A stretch of DNA of 25,827 bases from an uncultured Acidimicrobiaceae bacterium (lineage in GTDB: Bacteria > Actinomycetota > Acidimicrobiia > Acidimicrobiales > UBA8592): NCBI GenBank assembly GCA_913031515.1, contig CAJWET010000002.1:1-25827 (forward strand). The letters run 5' to 3'. Positions 23,833 through 25,827 of the stretch are shown one piece after another; the first letter of the stretch is position 1; each line of letters begins with the position of its first letter. The notes under the pieces were generated by a model that was not told where the DNA came from, did no database searches, and worked only from the letters and a program-made list of their open reading frames with translations. A program made the translations under genes and the position numbers.

Positions 23833-24795
23833 ATGAAAAAAATACGAAATTTAATCCTCCTGCTAGTGATTGTCCTCGCCGTTTGTGGCTGTTCCAGCGA
23901 GTCAACCCAAGTCAAAGCTACAGGAACTGAAGTACAAACAGATAGAGGTTCTTCTGGCGAACAGCTCGAGTCTATGATGTACCCCGTAACCGTTTCCCAT
24001 GGCGCAGGGGATCTGATCGTAGAAAACAAACCTTCACGGATACTTTCGTTATCTCCCGCAGCAACAGAAATCTTGTTTGCGATTGGAGCGGGCCATCAAG
24101 TTTATGCTGTCGATGATCAGTCAAACTATCCCCCAGAAGCCCCCACGACGGGTATTTCGGGTTATGCGCCCAATCTCGAAGCAATTTTAGGTATGGAACC
24201 AGATCTTGTCGTGCATTCCTACCTTCCAGAAGATCTTGAAACTAGTCTTGCAAATGTTGGGATACCTTCAATGGCCCAATTCGCAGCTAGTAGTCTCGCT
24301 GATACCTACGAGCAAATAGAGATGCTTGGTATAGCGACAGACAACCAGCAAGCTGCGGAAGGGTTGATTTCTTCAATGAAGTTAGAGATTCAAATCCTTG
24401 TAGACAAAGCTGAAATCCTTGGCGGAGGTACTTTCTACCACGAGCTTGACCAAACCTACTATTCGGTTACCTCCTCAACATTTATTGGAGAAATCTACAC
24501 ACTCCTCGGACTTGAAAATATCGCAGATGATGCTGATCCGGATGGATCCGGATATCCCCAATTAACAGAAGAATACATTCTCGCCCAGAACCCAGATTTT
24601 ATTTTCCTAGCTGATATAAAATGCTGTGGGCAGACGTCAGCTACCGTAAACTCACGACCGGGCTGGGGAGCTCTTTCAGCGGTTCAGGAAAACGTTGTAA
24701 TTGAGCTCGATGATGATATCGCCTCACGTTGGGGGCCAAGGGTGGTCAACTTTATTTCAGAGATTGTAAACGCGATGGAACAGCGTGCTAGCTAG
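23833..24795 (+). CDS. btuF: Vitamin B12 ABC transporter binding lipoprotein (BtuF type)
   Basis: The substrate-binding protein of a cobalamin importer, 320 residues. A short signal (KK, then LILLLVIVLAVCGC) gives a lipoprotein-type end at C20, although the adjacent C18 makes the exact lipobox ambiguous. The rest is a class III periplasmic-binding domain with PSRILSLSPAATEILFAIGAGHQVYAVDD, TTGISGYAPNLEAILGMEPDLVV and a C-terminal ASRWGPRVVNFI. The family also serves iron-siderophore and haem uptake, but the cobalamin riboswitch upstream strongly favours B12. GAGGG lies 6 nt before the ATG. The next gene overlaps its end by 11 bp. Confidence 0.88.
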   Translation: MKKIRNLILLLVIVLAVCGCSSESTQVKATGTEVQTDRGSSGEQLESMMYPVTVSHGAGDLIVENKPSRILSLSPAATEILFAIGAGHQVYAVDDQSNYPPEAPTTGISGYAPNLEAILGMEPDLVVHSYLPEDLETSLANVGIPSMAQFAASSLADTYEQIEMLGIATDNQQAAEGLISSMKLEIQILVDKAEILGGGTFYHELDQTYYSVTSSTFIGEIYTLLGLENIADDADPDGSGYPQLTEEYILAQNPDFIFLADIKCCGQTSATVNSRPGWGALSAVQENVVIELDDDIASRWGPRVVNFISEIVNAMEQRAS

Positions 24796-25827
24796 AACGA
24801 ACGACCCAATTGCTCCACCGAAGCTAACGTTCCGCTGGATTGCAAGTTCGGGGATAGTCCTGTTAATCGCAGCATTTCTTGGATTGATTATCGGACCAGT
24901 ATCCATACGCCCTGATCGGGTCTTCCTTGAAATATTTGATCATTTCCCTGGAGTTAAGATCGATTCAGGTTTATCCGAGATCGAAGCAGCCATCGTCTGG
25001 GATGTCCGTCTACCAAGGATGGTCCTTGGTTTAATCGTCGGTGGTTTACTCGCCATTTCCGGTGCCGCATATCAAGGTGTGTTCCGGAACCCTCTTGCGG
25101 ATCCCTACTTATTGGGTGTTGCCGCAGGGGCAGGGCTCGGTGCAACCGTAGCGATAGCGTCCGGAGCGACCAGTGGCACCGGAGTGGTAGATACCCTGCC
25201 TGTGGCAGCATTTCTAGGGTCGGCAGTTGCAGTTGGAATAACGTTATTGGTGGGTGGGGCTGTTGGAAAATCAAATAGAACAGCAAGTCTTCTTCTGGCA
25301 GGAGTAGCCGTTGCTTCTCTTTGCACGGCAATTCAAACGTATGTTCAACAGAGAGAAACATCAACTTTGCGACAAGTCTACAGTTGGATACTTGGTCGCC
25401 TCAGTACCAGTGGATGGAATGAAATTCTGATGATCCTACCCTATGCGGTTGTATCAGTTGCGGTGATGCTGCTTATGCGCGGTTCGTTGGATGTCCTTGC
25501 AGTCGGTGAAGAAGAAGCCCGTTCGTTAGGTTTGCGGCCTGAACGTGTCCGTTGGATAGTAATAGGGGCAGCCTCCCTTGCGGCTGCGTCAGCTGTAGCA
25601 GTAAGCGGGCTTATCGCCTTTGTCGGCATTATTGTCCCCCATACGGTGCGACTAGCCGTCGGAACATCAAATCGACTGGTTCTCCCACTATCGCTTATGC
25701 TTGGAGCAGCTTTTCTTTCACTAACCGATCTGATCGCTCGAACTCTCCAATCCCCAGCAGAGTTGCCGATCGGAGTTGTTACAGCTTTCTTTGGGGCTCC
25801 TTTCTTTCTATTCATTCTCCGGAGTCG
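24785..25827 (+). CDS. btuC: Cobalamin ABC transporter permease (BtuC/FecCD type), 3' end cut by window
   Basis: An open frame with no stop codon runs from a GTG at 24785, 11 bp inside the end of btuF, to the edge of the window (347 codons). It encodes a multi-spanning FecCD-family permease: WDVRLPRMVLGLIVGGLLA, ISGAAYQGVFRNPLADPYLLG, the ATPase-contact segment GEEEARSLGLRPERVRW, VSGLIAFVGIIVPHTVRL and, at the end, ELPIGVVTAFFGAPFF. The last motif normally lies only a few residues before the C-terminus, so nearly the whole protein is here. GGA stands upstream as a weak ribosome site; overlap with btuF suggests coupled translation. An ATPase gene (BtuD) is expected next, outside the window. 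Cobalamin as substrate is inferred from the riboswitch. Confidence 0.88.
   Translation, partial: MLARTNDPIAPPKLTFRWIASSGIVLLIAAFLGLIIGPVSIRPDRVFLEIFDHFPGVKIDSGLSEIEAAIVWDVRLPRMVLGLIVGGLLAISGAAYQGVFRNPLADPYLLGVAAGAGLGATVAIASGATSGTGVVDTLPVAAFLGSAVAVGITLLVGGAVGKSNRTASLLLAGVAVASLCTAIQTYVQQRETSTLRQVYSWILGRLSTSGWNEILMILPYAVVSVAVMLLMRGSLDVLAVGEEEARSLGLRPERVRWIVIGAASLAAASAVAVSGLIAFVGIIVPHTVRLAVGTSNRLVLPLSLMLGAAFLSLTDLIARTLQSPAELPIGVVTAFFGAPFFLFILRS

Noticed and set aside
24954..25364. Minus-strand open frames inside the BtuC region
   Set aside because: The plus-strand frame is a clear FecCD permease with all family motifs; the antisense frames are chance shadows.
1..25827. Mobile elements, CRISPR arrays, tRNA or rRNA genes
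   Set aside because: No transposase or integrase, no spaced direct repeats, and no recognisable tRNA or rRNA sequence were seen on either strand.

Overview
The window looks like a chromosomal segment from a bacterium with moderate GC content. An F420-type luciferase-like oxidoreductase, a bacterial-type inositol-3-phosphate synthase, several CoA-metabolism genes, and frequent GTG/TTG starts point to an actinobacterium. A marine or freshwater Acidimicrobiia-like lineage is my best guess, but this is inference, because no rRNA or other phylogenetic marker is present. Genes are packed tightly, often abutting or overlapping, and no stretch over 300 bases lacks a gene. I saw no tRNA, rRNA, transposase, CRISPR array or phage gene.

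Left part (1-4.7 kb): yaaA (peroxide stress, minus strand) stands head to head with a two-domain NTF2/SnoaL-like protein. An inositol-3-phosphate synthase (minus) is divergent from a LysR-type regulator, with a T-N11-A palindrome between them. A Nudix hydrolase overlaps the 3' end of the regulator tail to tail.

Middle part (4.7-13.8 kb): this is a catabolic-looking block. One tight plus-strand operon holds an enoyl-CoA hydratase homologue, a D-aminoacylase-type amidohydrolase and an F420-type oxidoreductase. A second enoyl-CoA hydratase homologue, lacking both classical catalytic glutamates, faces it from the minus strand. Divergent from that is a Rieske oxygenase alpha subunit, translationally coupled (TAATG) to an unrecognised 70-residue protein and followed by a molybdopterin oxidoreductase. 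A nitronate monooxygenase-like flavoprotein closes the block. The set suggests oxidation and CoA-dependent breakdown of an unknown, possibly nitrogen-containing or cyclic, substrate. This block is the best candidate for an undescribed pathway.

Right-centre (13.9-17.9 kb): ogt-type DNA alkyl-cysteine methyltransferase, a cysteine-desulfurase-like PLP enzyme without the usual active-site cysteine, a formylglycine-generating enzyme with both catalytic cysteines, and SerB phosphoserine phosphatase with its N-terminal ACT-like regions.

Right part (18.1-25.8 kb): a complete AapJQMP-type general amino-acid ABC transporter, with a strong hairpin between the binding protein and the permeases and with both permeases unusually enlarged by extra membrane segments. 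It is followed by a cobalamin riboswitch controlling a BtuF-type binding lipoprotein and a BtuC-type permease; the permease runs off the end of the window.
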